From NCBI RefSeq assembly GCF_003254465.1, contig NZ_QDFI01000043.1:1-36125 (forward strand): a stretch of DNA of 36,125 bases, in the 5' to 3' direction. Below, one piece after another: positions 27,047-36,015 of this stretch (position 1 is the stretch's first letter; the number at the start of each line of letters is the position of its first letter). The translations under genes and the position numbers were made by a program. Below the pieces are notes generated by a model. The model had not been told where the DNA came from. It worked only from the letters and a program-made list of their open reading frames with translations, and did not search any database. Origin of the DNA: Meridianimarinicoccus zhengii (lineage in GTDB: Bacteria; Pseudomonadota; Alphaproteobacteria; Rhodobacterales; Rhodobacteraceae).

Positions 27047-28696
27047 TCAGTGCGGTTCGGCCTTCAGGCCCTTGTAGATCGTGAAGCACATGATCAGCAG
27101 CACGATCGTGAAGGGCAGCCCGGTCGACAGCACCATCGCCTGAAGCGATGTCAGGCCGCCACCGATCAGGAGCGCGATTGCGACGGCCCCTTCGAAGATG
27201 CACCAGAACACCCGCTGGGGCACCGGCGCATCGACCTTGCCGCCCGCGGTGATCGTGTCGATCACCAGCGACCCGCTGTCCGACGAGGTCACGAAGAACA
27301 CGATCACCAGGATGATCCCGAGGGTCGAGGTGATGCCCGCCAGCGGCAGCCCGTCGAGCATCGCGAACAGCGCGATGGAGTCGTTGTACTCGGTGATCAC
27401 GTTGGCCATGACCGCCGACTCGGCCGGGTTGCCGACCATGTCGTTGATCGCAGCGCCGCCGAACACGGACATCCAGAAGATGCACACGAGGCTCGGGATC
27501 ACCAGCACGCAGGTGACGAATTCGCGCACCGTGCGGCCGCGGCTCACGCGGGCAATGAACATGCCGACGAAGGGCGACCAGCTGATCCACCAGGCCCAGT
27601 AGAACGAGGTCCAGCCTTGGCGGAACCCGTCATCCTCGCGCCCGAACGGGTTCGACAGCGGCACGACCTCGCGCACATAGGCGCCGATACCCTTGCCGAA
27701 CTCGAGCATGATCGCCGCGGCGCCCGCGGTGAACAGCACGAACAGCAGAAGCAGCATGGCGAGGCCCATGTTGATTTCAGACAGGACCTTCACCCCGCCG
27801 TCGAGCCCGCGCAGCACCGATACCAGCGCCACGGCGGTGATCCCCGTGATCAGCAGGACCTGCACCGACACGTTGTTGGGCACGCCGTAGACGAATTCGA
27901 GACCGGCGTTGGCCTGCGATGCACCGAGGCCGAGCGACGTGGCCAGCCCGAACAGCGTGGCGAAGACCGCGACGATGTCGATCATGTGGCCCCACCAGCC
28001 CCAGACGCGTTCGCCGAGGATCGGGTAGAAGGCCGAGCGGATCGACAGCGGCAGGCCCTTGTTGTAGCTGAACAGTGCCAGTGCGAGGGCCACCACGGCA
28101 TAGATCGCCCAGGGGTGCAGCGCCCAGTGGAAGGACGTGGCCGCAAGGGCCATCCGGCGGGCTTCGGCGACATTCGCGGCGATCAGGTTGCCGTCCTCGT
28201 CGAAGGGCCGCACGGTGCCCAGCGGCTCGTCGCCCCAGGGCGTGCCGAAGTAGTAGGCCGGTTCCAGAACGCCGAAGAACATCAGCCCGATGCCCATGCC
28301 GGCGGCGAAAAGCATCGCGAACCAGCCGAGGTAGCTGTAGTCGGGCGTCGCTTCCTGCCCGCCGAGCCGCACCTTGCCCACGGGCAGCACGATCAGCGCA
28401 AGGCAGAAGATCACGAAGATGTTCGCCGCGCTGAGGAAGAACCAGTCGAACGTGTTGGTGATCCATGGGCGCAGCTCGCCGAAGATCGCCGCGGCCTGTT
28501 CGGGCAGGGCCAGCGCGTAGAACACGAAGACCACCACCGACAGGCCGGAAATGGCGAAGACCGGGTTGTGAATGTCGAAACCGAAGGGCCCGAGAGACCC
28601 TTCGATATTGTCCTGACCGATATCGTAATCGGTCTCGATGATGGCGCTTTCCCCTTCCGGTGCGGGGACGCCCGTGTCGTCAGATACGTCAGTCAT
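27047..28696 (-). CDS. BCCT-family transporter (betaine/choline/carnitine type)
   Basis: This 549-residue secondary transporter has about twelve transmembrane helices and an acidic N-terminus (DVSDDTGVPAPEGESAIIET). The glycine-rich TM3 segment AAGMGIGLMFFGVLEPAYYF and the TM8 signature FYWAWWISWSPFVGMFIARV with SRGRTVREF are diagnostic of the BCCT family. These carriers take up quaternary ammonium compounds such as glycine betaine, choline, carnitine or DMSP using sodium or proton gradients. The glycine-rich segment resembles sodium-coupled members. No choline dehydrogenase or demethylase gene is nearby to point to a substrate. A stress protein gene lies 43 bases upstream on the same strand, and an intrinsic terminator follows. 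Confidence 0.93.
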   Translation of the reverse strand: MTDVSDDTGVPAPEGESAIIETDYDIGQDNIEGSLGPFGFDIHNPVFAISGLSVVVFVFYALALPEQAAAIFGELRPWITNTFDWFFLSAANIFVIFCLALIVLPVGKVRLGGQEATPDYSYLGWFAMLFAAGMGIGLMFFGVLEPAYYFGTPWGDEPLGTVRPFDEDGNLIAANVAEARRMALAATSFHWALHPWAIYAVVALALALFSYNKGLPLSIRSAFYPILGERVWGWWGHMIDIVAVFATLFGLATSLGLGASQANAGLEFVYGVPNNVSVQVLLITGITAVALVSVLRGLDGGVKVLSEINMGLAMLLLLFVLFTAGAAAIMLEFGKGIGAYVREVVPLSNPFGREDDGFRQGWTSFYWAWWISWSPFVGMFIARVSRGRTVREFVTCVLVIPSLVCIFWMSVFGGAAINDMVGNPAESAVMANVITEYNDSIALFAMLDGLPLAGITSTLGIILVIVFFVTSSDSGSLVIDTITAGGKVDAPVPQRVFWCIFEGAVAIALLIGGGLTSLQAMVLSTGLPFTIVLLIMCFTIYKGLKAEPH

Positions 28697-28738
28697 GAAC
28701 GCTCCTGTTGTCTGTTTCTTCCTTGGCGCGACCTTGGA

Positions 28739-29152
28739 TCAGCGTACCACGAAGACCGATGCGTCGGACCGGCGCGCCAGCGATCCGCCGTGCGACGGCC
28801 AGAGATGATCGGCCAGGTTGGGGATATGCGACGCCACGACGATGCAGTCCGCGCCGATGTCCTTGGCCGCGTGCAGCAGCGTGTCGTCGAGATCGATCGA
28901 CGGATCGTGGCTGGTGACCGCATGGGCCTCGGCCGTAATGCCGTGGGCGTCGGCCTGCGCCTTGGCGAAGTCGCCCAGCTTCTCGGCGAACTCTGCGGGT
29001 GAATGTGCCAGCGCGGACGGGGCCGCGCTGCCGACGGCGACATAGGTCACCGAGGCGCCGTCCTGCCGTGCCAGCATGGCGGCGGTTCCCAGCGCCTTCT
29101 CGATCTTGCCGACATGGGCGAGATCGACCGGAACCATGATTTTTTCGAACAT
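28739..29152 (-). CDS. Universal stress protein, small UspA-type
   Basis: This 137-residue single-domain protein has the USP fold pattern: MFEKIMVPVDLAHVG at the start, an alternating helix-strand core with ASVTYVAVGS, and the closing strand DASVFVVR. The usual ATP-binding motif G-X2-G-X9-G-(S/T) near the end is altered: the segment is ASHIPNLADHLWPSHGGS, with Ala and Ile in place of the first two glycines, so nucleotide binding may be weak or absent. The ATG at 29152 has GAGAGG upstream; an in-frame GTG-type start at 29164 would add four residues. It precedes a BCCT carrier by 43 bases, recalling TeaD, a USP that modulates an osmolyte transporter in Halomonas. The link here is inferred from position. 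Confidence 0.88.
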   Translation of the reverse strand: MFEKIMVPVDLAHVGKIEKALGTAAMLARQDGASVTYVAVGSAAPSALAHSPAEFAEKLGDFAKAQADAHGITAEAHAVTSHDPSIDLDDTLLHAAKDIGADCIVVASHIPNLADHLWPSHGGSLARRSDASVFVVR

Positions 29153-29459
29153 TTTTCCTCTCAAGTCGCGTGTCGTTTTTCAGCCGGGACCGGGCGGCGG
29201 ATGTCGCTTTCCGACCCTCGCTGGCCGTGACCCTATCGCCGCGCGTGCGAAATTGACAGGGTTTCAAGCCATTTTTCTAGGCAGCTTGGGCGACTCGCGA
29301 CGAAAGGCACGTCCAGAAACGACATGCGCCGGGGTGATGGCGGCGCGATGGCGGGTTCTTCGCAGCGGTCGGATCCCGGAAGGGCGGCTGCCGTGCGTGC
29401 GGCTTCGGCCAGCCGGGACTTGACCCCGCCCGCGGCCTTGACTAGCAGACGGGATCAGT
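29153..29459. other. 307-bp gap between the stress protein gene and tRNA-Gly
   Basis: No credible gene is seen. The usp ribosome site (GAGAGG) is at the left end. TTGACA at 29253 with TCTAGG 17 bases later reads as a possible sigma-70 promoter on the plus strand, but it is 180 bases before the tRNA and has no obvious product. A better placed tRNA promoter lies at the right end. Confidence 0.4.
29420..29448 (+). promoter_or_regulatory. Promoter of tRNA-Gly
   Basis: TTGACC at 29420-29425 and TAGCAG at 29443-29448 are 17 bases apart and end 11 bases before the mature tRNA start. This is the right geometry for a vegetative sigma factor and a short 5' leader. Confidence 0.6.
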
Positions 29460-29533
29460 GCGGGTATGGTGTAATGGTAGCGCCCTAGCCTTCCAAGCTA
29501 GTCGTGCGGGTTCGATTCCCGCTACCCGCTCCA
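29460..29533 (+). tRNA. tRNA-Gly, anticodon TCC
   Basis: The acceptor stem GCGGGTA pairs with TACCCGC before the discriminator T and an encoded CCA (29531-29533). The anticodon stem CTAGC/GCTAG holds the loop CTTCCAA, giving anticodon TCC, which reads GGA and GGG glycine codons. The T arm GCGGGTTCGATTCCCGC is perfect. The 74-base total including CCA is normal for tRNA-Gly. It is isolated, with its own promoter just upstream. Confidence 0.97.
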
Positions 29534-29815
29534 ATCGTTCCAGTCCGATCCTTGTGACGCGCCTTCCGTGTCCGGCGGCCCGGCGCGCCCCGATCCCGCG
29601 GGGGCATGTCCCGGCGGCGCAGGGTCCGGGCAGGGCGCGACGCCGCCGCCGGTGCGCAGGCGCGCCGGGCTTGACCCGGCGCCCCCGTCCGGTTCAGCGC
29701 CCGGTTCCGCACCGCGTGCCGCATGCGCCGCCATGTCCCGCCCCGCGCGCTTGTTGCGCGGTGTCCGACGGGCTACACCCAAGCCACTGACAGGAACGAG
29801 GACCCCACGACCCCC

Positions 29816-31612
29816 ATGGCGCGCAAACCCCAGACCAATTCCGAGGACCGCGCATCGTCGCGCAAGATCGGCGCATTGCGGGGTCTTGCCCCTTTCGTCC
29901 TGAAATACCGGGGCCTGCTTGGCCTGTCGGTCGTGGCGCTGGTATTCACGGCGGGTGTGTCGCTGATGCTGCCGCTGGCCGTGCGCCGCGTGGTGGACGG
30001 GTTCCAGACCGGCACCACGCAATTGCTGGACCAGTATTTCCTCGCGGCCATGGTGATCGCGGGGCTGCTCGCGCTTGGCACCGGCACGCGCTACTATCTT
30101 GTCACACGGCTGGGGGAGCGGGTGGTGGCGGACATCCGCAAGGCGGTGTTCGACAACGTCATCGGCATGTCGCCCGCCTATTACGAACGCATCATGACGG
30201 GCGAGGTGCTGTCGCGAATCACCACGGACACGACGCTGATCCAGTCGGTGATCGGGTCGTCCGTGTCGTGGTTCCTGCGCAACGTGCTGCTGTTTCTCGG
30301 CGGGCTGGCGATGATGCTGGCGACCTCGGCCAAGCTGACCGGGCTTGTGCTCCTGATCGTCCCCGCCGTGATCGTGCCGATCATCGCGCTGGGGCGGCGG
30401 GTGCGGAACCTGTCGCGCGAAAACCAGGACTGGATCGCGCAATCCTCGGGCAAGGCGTCGGAAACGCTGCTGGCGGTGCAGGCGGTGCAGGCCTTCGGGC
30501 ACGAGGACCTGTCGCGCCGGCAATTCGGCGACGTGACCGAGAACGCGTTCGAGTCCGCGAAGTCGCGCATCGCCATGCGCGCGGCGCTGACGGTTATCGT
30601 GATCTTTCTGGTCTTCGCGGGGATCGTGGGCGTGCTGTGGATCGGGGCGCGCGACGTGCGGGCGGACGCCATGACCATCGGCGCGCTGGTGCAGTTCGTG
30701 ATCTATGCCGCGATCATGGCCGCCTCGACCGCCGCGCTGTCCGAGATCTGGGGCGAGTTGCAGCGCGCAGCGGGCGCGACCGAGCGGCTGGTGGACCTGC
30801 TGACCGCCACGGACTCGGTTCAGGATCCGGCCGACCCGGTGCCCGCACCCGCGCCCGCACGCGGCGAGATCACGTTCGACGGCGTGCGCTTCAACTATCC
30901 CACCCGGCCCGACCAGGCGGCGCTCGACGGTGTGGACCTGACCATCGCACCGGGCGAGACCGTGGCGCTGGTGGGGCCGTCCGGGGCGGGCAAGACGACG
31001 ATCCTGCAACTGCTGCTGCGGTTCCACGACCCGTCCGCGGGGCGGGTGCTGCTCGATGGCGTGGACCTGCGCGCCATGACCCGCGCCGATTTCCGCCGCA
31101 ACATCGCGCTGGTGCCGCAGGACGCGGTGATCTTCGCCGACAGCGCCACGGAGAACATCCGCTTTGGCCGGCCCGATGCCACCGATGCCGAGGTCGAGGC
31201 CGCCGCCCGCGCCGCCGCCGCGCATGACTTCATCATGGACCTTCCCGAAGGCTACGCGAGCCAGTTGGGCGAGCGCGGCGTCATGCTGTCGGGCGGGCAG
31301 AAACAGCGCATCGCCATCGCCCGCGCCATTCTGCGCGACGCGCCCGTGCTGCTGCTGGACGAGGCGACATCCGCGCTCGATGCCGAAAGCGAACGGGCGG
31401 TGCAGGCGGCGGTGGACCGGCTGGCGCGCGACCGCACGACGCTGATCGTGGCGCACAGGCTGGCGACGGTGAAAAAGGCGGACCGCATCCTTGTCTTCGA
31501 CCGGGGCCGCGTGGTGGCCAGCGGCACCCATGACGGGCTGGTGGCCGAGGGCGGGTTGTACGCGCGGCTGGCGGAATTGCAGTTCACCGGCGCGAAGCTC
31601 GCGGCGGAATGA
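29816..31612 (+). CDS. ABC exporter, fused permease and ATPase (MsbA-like)
   Basis: This 598-residue half-transporter has six transmembrane helices (about 30-330) and a C-terminal ATPase. Walker A is GPSGAGKT (387-394), the signature LSGGQKQR lies near 491, and Walker B with [11 protein letters not shown] near 512. It would act as a homodimer in the inner membrane and export a lipid, peptide or drug. The permease segment NRENQDWIAQ-like region (SRENQDWIAQSSGKASETLL) matches the group related to MsbA and bacterial multidrug ABC exporters. The ATG at 29816 gives MARKPQTNSEDRASSRKIG, a charged opening just before TM1; longer starts upstream add sequence without similarity. It sits between the tRNA and the acyl-CoA synthetase. 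Substrate unknown. Confidence 0.9.
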   Translation: MARKPQTNSEDRASSRKIGALRGLAPFVLKYRGLLGLSVVALVFTAGVSLMLPLAVRRVVDGFQTGTTQLLDQYFLAAMVIAGLLALGTGTRYYLVTRLGERVVADIRKAVFDNVIGMSPAYYERIMTGEVLSRITTDTTLIQSVIGSSVSWFLRNVLLFLGGLAMMLATSAKLTGLVLLIVPAVIVPIIALGRRVRNLSRENQDWIAQSSGKASETLLAVQAVQAFGHEDLSRRQFGDVTENAFESAKSRIAMRAALTVIVIFLVFAGIVGVLWIGARDVRADAMTIGALVQFVIYAAIMAASTAALSEIWGELQRAAGATERLVDLLTATDSVQDPADPVPAPAPARGEITFDGVRFNYPTRPDQAALDGVDLTIAPGETVALVGPSGAGKTTILQLLLRFHDPSAGRVLLDGVDLRAMTRADFRRNIALVPQDAVIFADSATENIRFGRPDATDAEVEAAARAAAAHDFIMDLPEGYASQLGERGVMLSGGQKQRIAIARAILRDAPVLLLDEATSALDAESERAVQAAVDRLARDRTTLIVAHRLATVKKADRILVFDRGRVVASGTHDGLVAEGGLYARLAELQFTGAKLAAE

Positions 31613-31754
31613 ACCGCGCGCCGTCGGCGCCGCATTGACGCGGAGTTGACCGCCGCGGCCCCGCAGCCGCCCGCCGCAACGCTGCGTCAGACTTGTGCGG
31701 CTGGCGCGGTCCCGCCACATTCCCGCAAACGAACTCGGGATGGGGAGGACGACC

Positions 31755-33656
31755 GTGGGGACCGAATTCAGAAACGCCGACGACCTGCATGCGATCACCG
31801 CGGCCGGACCCTATGCCGGGCGGGATCTGCCCCGCACGGTCCACACGGCGTTGACACGGACGCGCGACGCGCATGGCGCGCGCCCGGCGGTGTCGTTCCA
31901 GCTCTTCTCGGACCCGAAGGCCCCGGCGGAGACGCTGACATGGGCGCAGTTGCACGGGCAGGTGACGCAGGCGGCGAACCTGTTCCGCAGCCTCGGGGTC
32001 GGGGAAGACGATGTCGTCGCTTACCTGCTGCCCAACTGCAACGCGACCGTGGTGACTTTGCTCGGGGGCATGACCGCGGGCATCGTGAACCCGATCAACC
32101 CGCTTCTGGACGTGGAACAGATCGCCGGTATCCTGAACGAGACGCAGGCGAAGGTTCTCGTCACGCTGCGCGCGTTTCCCAAGACCGACGTGGCGCAGAA
32201 GGCGGCGGAGGCCGCGGCCTTCGCGCCGTCGGTCAAGCACATCCTCGAAATCGATCTGCTCCAGTATCTCACGCCGCCGAAATCCTGGATCGTGCCGCTC
32301 GTCCGCCCGAAGAACCCGGCCCGCCACCATGCCCGCGTCGCGGATTTCCGGGCGGAACTGGCGCGCCAGCCCGCCGACCGGCTGACCTTCGACGAAGGCA
32401 CCGATGACCGAGTCGCCGCCTATTTCCACACGGGCGGCACCACCGGCACGCCCAAGGTGGCGCAGCACCGTTTCTCGGGGATGATCTACAACGGCTGGCT
32501 GGGGCACACGCTGATCTTCGACGAAACCGAGGTTCTGATCTGCCCGCTGCCGCTGTTCCATGTCTTCGCCTGCTACCCGATCCTGATGTCGGCGGTGCAG
32601 GCGGGCTGCCATGTCGTCTTCCCCACGCCCGCGGGGTATCGCGGCGACGGGGTGTTCGATAATTTCTGGAAGCTGATCGAACGCTGGGGGGTGACGTTCC
32701 TGATCACCGTGCCCACGGCGCTGTCCGCGCTGATGCAGCGGCCCGTGAATGCGGATGTCTCAAGCCTGAAGACCGCGATCTCGGGCTCGGCCCCGCTGCC
32801 GCTGGAACTGTACCGCCGGTTCGAGGAAAAGACCGGCGTGCAGATCGCCGAAGGCTACGGGCTGACGGAGGCGACCTGCCTCGTGTCCTGCAACCCGATG
32901 GCGGGGCTGAAGAAGGTCGGGTCGGTCGGCCTGCCGCTGCCCTATTCGGACGTGCGGATCCTGCATTGCGACAAGGATGGCAATATCGACCGGGAATGCG
33001 GCGTGGACGAGGTGGGCGAGATCTGCGTGGCCAATCCCGGCGTCATCGAGGGCGGCACCTACACCGAGGCGGGCAAGAATCTCGGGCTCTATGCCGACCG
33101 GACCTACCTGCGCACCGGCGATCTCGGGCGGCTCGACAGCGACGGGTACCTGTGGATCACGGGCCGCAAGAAGGATCTCATCATCCGCGGCGGGCACAAT
33201 ATCGACCCCGCCGAGATCGAGGAGGCGCTGATGGGCCATCCGGCCGTGGCCTATGTCGGTGCGATCGGCCAGCCCGATGCCGTGGCGGGCGAACTGCCCT
33301 GCGCCTATGTGGAACTGGTCGCGGGCGAAAGCGCGACGCCCGACGAGCTGCTGGAATTCAGCCGCGACCGCATCCACGAACGCGCCGCGATCCCCAAGCA
33401 TATCGAGGTGCTGGACGAACTGCCCAAGACCGCCGTGGGCAAGGTGTTCAAGCCGGACCTGCGCCGCCGCGCCATCGCGCGTGTCTATGACGCGGCGCTG
33501 GCCGGGGCGGGGATCAACGCGCATGTGGCCGCGGTGATCGAGGACCGCAAGACCGGGCTGACCGCGCTGATTGCCCGCGATGGCGAGGTCGACGCCGAAA
33601 CCGTGGCGCATCTGCTGGACGGCTTTACCCGTCCCTGGCGATGGGCCGAGGACTGA
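31755..33656 (+). CDS. Acyl-CoA synthetase (ANL superfamily)
   Basis: This 633-residue enzyme activates a carboxylic acid with ATP and CoA. The core motifs are clear: YFHTGGTTGTPKVAQ (P-loop, near 222-236), SGSAPLPLELYRRFEE, EGYGLTEATC (adenylate binding), RTGDLGRLDSDGYLWITGRK (hinge Asp and Lys), and PKTAVGKVFKPDL with the catalytic lysine near 561. The GTG at 31755 has GGAGG eight bases upstream; an ATG at 31740 lies upstream of that site and lacks its own, so GTG is preferred (five residues shorter). The acyl substrate is not fixed by sequence; medium or long-chain fatty acid or an aromatic acid are possible. A MarR-type regulator remnant follows it. Confidence 0.92.
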   Translation: MGTEFRNADDLHAITAAGPYAGRDLPRTVHTALTRTRDAHGARPAVSFQLFSDPKAPAETLTWAQLHGQVTQAANLFRSLGVGEDDVVAYLLPNCNATVVTLLGGMTAGIVNPINPLLDVEQIAGILNETQAKVLVTLRAFPKTDVAQKAAEAAAFAPSVKHILEIDLLQYLTPPKSWIVPLVRPKNPARHHARVADFRAELARQPADRLTFDEGTDDRVAAYFHTGGTTGTPKVAQHRFSGMIYNGWLGHTLIFDETEVLICPLPLFHVFACYPILMSAVQAGCHVVFPTPAGYRGDGVFDNFWKLIERWGVTFLITVPTALSALMQRPVNADVSSLKTAISGSAPLPLELYRRFEEKTGVQIAEGYGLTEATCLVSCNPMAGLKKVGSVGLPLPYSDVRILHCDKDGNIDRECGVDEVGEICVANPGVIEGGTYTEAGKNLGLYADRTYLRTGDLGRLDSDGYLWITGRKKDLIIRGGHNIDPAEIEEALMGHPAVAYVGAIGQPDAVAGELPCAYVELVAGESATPDELLEFSRDRIHERAAIPKHIEVLDELPKTAVGKVFKPDLRRRAIARVYDAALAGAGINAHVAAVIEDRKTGLTALIARDGEVDAETVAHLLDGFTRPWRWAED

Positions 33657-33687
33657 GTCGAAGCCGTCGGCCGGGCCGGGGGCGGCG

Positions 33688-33890
33688 GCGGGCCTTGTGT
33701 AGCGCCGGGCAGACCCGCAAGACCGGCTCGCTGTGCGGGTGTTCCTTGCGGACAGGGCGGTGATCATGCGGGGCCTGGTGGGGATTTCTACCGCCGTGTG
33801 AACGACCGGCTGCTGTCCAGCTTCAGCGAGGCCGAGGAGGCGCAGCTTTTCGACATGCTGGCGCGGGTCGCTGCCAATGCCCGCGCCGAT
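33688..33890 (+). pseudogene. Remnant of a MarR-family transcriptional regulator
   Basis: Translation in one frame from 33688 reads AAGLV, a TAG stop at 33700-33702, then RRADPQDRLAVRVFLADRAV and IMRGLV. This fits the end of the MarR recognition region, the basic wing (usually xGLVERRADPxDRR) and the helix after it. Near 33780 the frame changes by one base, and the continuation GDFYRRVNDRLLSSFSEAEE and AQLFDMLARVAANARAD has the pattern of the MarR C-terminal dimer helices. The N-terminal half with most of the helix-turn-helix is missing. The nonsense codon, frameshift and truncation together show a dead gene. It begins just 31 bases after the acyl-CoA synthetase stop, suggesting a deletion joined them. 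Family assignment is by eye. Confidence 0.65.
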
Positions 33891-33910
33891 CCGAAACGGC
33901 CATCGGACGA

Positions 33911-34846
33911 TCAATACCCGCGCGACCGATCCACCAGCCCTGCGGGAACGCGCCCTGCTTCCATCTCGGCGACGCTCGCCGCGATGCGCGGGGCGGCGGT
34001 TTCGGGCCGGGTGGTGGAGGCGACATGGGGGGTCACCGTCACACGCGGGTGCGACCAGAACGGGTGATCCGCGGGCAGAGGTTCGACGCGGAACACATCC
34101 AGCGTCGCATGGCCGATCTGCCCGGTGTCGAGTGCGGCCAGAAGTGCCGCGTCGTCGATCAGCGCGCCGCGCCCGGGGTTCAGCAGCACGGCGCCCGGGG
34201 CCGGCAGCGCAAGCCGCGCGGCGTCCATGAGGTTTTCGGTGTCGGGCGTGAGCGGCAGAAGCAGCACCACGATCTCGGCGCCCGCCAGGGCCGCCCCCAG
34301 CCCGTCATCGCCGTGATGGCAGGCGACGCCCGCCACATCGCGCGGGCGGCGCGACCAGCCCCGAACAGGGAAATTCAGCGCCGCGAGCGCCTGCGCGCAG
34401 GCCGCCCCCAGTTCGCCCAGCCCCAGCACCGCCACGGGCCGCGCGCGCGCCAGCGGCGGGCAGTCCTGATCCCACGCGCCGGGCGCGGCCAGGATGTGCC
34501 GGTCCATGCCAAGGTGATGGCGCAGCGCATGGCCCGCGACCCATTCCACCATCCCTTCGGTCAGGCCCACAGGGTCCACCATCCGCACCAGCGGTTGGGT
34601 CAGCGTGGCGTTGCCGGTGATGGTTTCCACCCCGGCCCAAAGGCTCAGAACCCCGCGCGCCCGCGTGAAGGGCGTGAAGTCCCGCAGCCGGCCCGAGGGC
34701 GCGTAGACGATGTAATCCACTGCTCCCGGCGCGTCCGTCTCCGTCACCACCCGCGCGTCGATCCCGGCGGTCGCCAGCGCGGCGGGCAGGCGCTCGGCAT
34801 AGTCCGGCCAGTCCTTCGGTGCGGCGGAAAACAGGATCGTCAGCAT
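33911..34846 (-). CDS. 2-hydroxyacid dehydrogenase, GhrA-like (glyoxylate/hydroxypyruvate reductase)
   Basis: This 311-residue NAD(P)-dependent enzyme would reduce glyoxylate or hydroxypyruvate to glycolate or glycerate. The nucleotide-binding loop is GLGELG (142-147). The catalytic trio is R226 in LNPGRGALIDD, E255 in DVFRVEPLPADHPFW and H274 in VTPHVAS. The N-terminal part (MLTILFSAAPKDWPDYAERL) and YAPSGRL are like GhrA, which differs from SerA-type enzymes by its short substrate domain. The ATG at 34846 follows rodA by 26 bases on the same strand, so the two may be co-transcribed. The exact substrate is not determined. Confidence 0.9.
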   Translation of the reverse strand: MLTILFSAAPKDWPDYAERLPAALATAGIDARVVTETDAPGAVDYIVYAPSGRLRDFTPFTRARGVLSLWAGVETITGNATLTQPLVRMVDPVGLTEGMVEWVAGHALRHHLGMDRHILAAPGAWDQDCPPLARARPVAVLGLGELGAACAQALAALNFPVRGWSRRPRDVAGVACHHGDDGLGAALAGAEIVVLLLPLTPDTENLMDAARLALPAPGAVLLNPGRGALIDDAALLAALDTGQIGHATLDVFRVEPLPADHPFWSHPRVTVTPHVASTTRPETAAPRIAASVAEMEAGRVPAGLVDRSRGY

Positions 34847-34872
34847 GGGGGGCCTTTCACGGTCGCGGCCCC

Positions 34873-36015
34873 TCAGGACCGGGGCTTGTGGACATGGGCG
34901 CTCTGCACCAGCCCGAAGGCCGCCATCAGAACCAGCATCGCGGAGCCGCCATAGGACACCAGCGGCAAGGGCACGCCCACCACGGGCGCCAGCCCCATCA
35001 CCATCGCCATGTTCACCGCGAAGAACAGGAAGAACGTGCCCGCGACCCCGAGGATCAGCAACTGGCTGAAGCGGTCCTTCAGCGTCAGCGCCGCGGCGAT
35101 GCAGAAGAAGATCACCAGCAGATAGAGCGCCAGCAGCGACATGCCCCCGACGAAGCCGAATTCCTCGGCCAGCGTGGTGAAGATGAAATCGGTGTGCTTC
35201 TCGGGCAGGAAGTTCAGCCGCGATTGCGTGCCCTGCATGAAGCCGCGTCCGGTGAAGCCGCCGGACCCCAGCGCGATCTTGCTTTGCGTGATGTGATAGC
35301 CCGCGCCCAACGGGTCCGACGCCGGGTCGAGAAACGTGTCGATCCGGCGGTACTGGTAGTCCTTCAACAACTGCCACTCTGTCCCGCGCGACCGCAGGAC
35401 AGCGCTGACCAGCCCCGCGCCCATGGCGGTCACGGTGGCGAAATAGGCCCAGTGCACACCGGCAAGGAACACGACGAATCCGCCGCCCGCCAGCAGCAGG
35501 ATCGCGGTGCCCAGGTCGGGCTGCTTCAGTACCAGCGCCACGGGCACAAGGATCATGATGACGGGAATCGTAACCCAGACCGGGCGCGAGGTCTTGCCCA
35601 GATCCAGCCAGTCGTAATACGCCGCCAGCATCATCACGAGCGTGATCTTCATCAACTCGGACGGTTGCAGCCGCATGAAGCCGAGGTCGATCCAGCGCTG
35701 CGCCCCCATGCCGACGACGCCGAACAGTTCCACCCAGACGAGCAGGATCAGCGACACGACATAGCCGAGCGCGGACAGGTTGCGCCAGATGCGGATGGGG
35801 ATCATCGCCACGGTGAACATCACCGCCAGCCCCAGCACGAACCGTTTCGCCTGCGGTTCCACCCAGGGCCGGAACGACCCGCCTGCGACCGAATAGAGCA
35901 TCATGAAGCCGACGCAGGCGATGGCGGTCAGCAGCAGGATCAGCGGCCAGTTGAGATACAGCACCTTGCGCGGGCCGCGCGGAACCGTCTTGACGGCATA
36001 TTCGAGATAACTCAT
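34873..36015 (-). CDS. rodA: Rod shape-determining protein RodA (SEDS glycosyltransferase)
   Basis: This 380-residue SEDS protein polymerises peptidoglycan strands with PBP2 during cell elongation. It has about ten transmembrane helices. Signature segments are GAQRWI (104-109), QPSELMK (117-123, with E120), KQPDLGTA (164-171, with the likely catalytic D167) and, near the end, GVPLPLVSYGGSAML. The ATG at 36015 overlaps the stop of the upstream frame by four bases (ATGA) and opens with the usual MSYLEYAVKT; the frame extends upstream without similarity. It is co-transcribed with the partial gene upstream, which by position should be mrdA. Confidence 0.96.
   Translation of the reverse strand: MSYLEYAVKTVPRGPRKVLYLNWPLILLLTAIACVGFMMLYSVAGGSFRPWVEPQAKRFVLGLAVMFTVAMIPIRIWRNLSALGYVVSLILLVWVELFGVVGMGAQRWIDLGFMRLQPSELMKITLVMMLAAYYDWLDLGKTSRPVWVTIPVIMILVPVALVLKQPDLGTAILLLAGGGFVVFLAGVHWAYFATVTAMGAGLVSAVLRSRGTEWQLLKDYQYRRIDTFLDPASDPLGAGYHITQSKIALGSGGFTGRGFMQGTQSRLNFLPEKHTDFIFTTLAEEFGFVGGMSLLALYLLVIFFCIAAALTLKDRFSQLLILGVAGTFFLFFAVNMAMVMGLAPVVGVPLPLVSYGGSAMLVLMAAFGLVQSAHVHKPRS

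Noticed and set aside
29253-29281. TTGACA-N17-TCTAGG as the tRNA-Gly promoter
   Set aside because: It lies about 180 bases upstream of the tRNA, while a TTGACC-N17-TAGCAG pair sits at the right distance. It may still be active for something else.
33798-34067. An intact 89-residue gene starting at GTG 33798
   Set aside because: Only the first 31 codons look like protein (MarR C-terminus); the rest is antisense to the dehydrogenase gene, so it is better read as part of a pseudogene.
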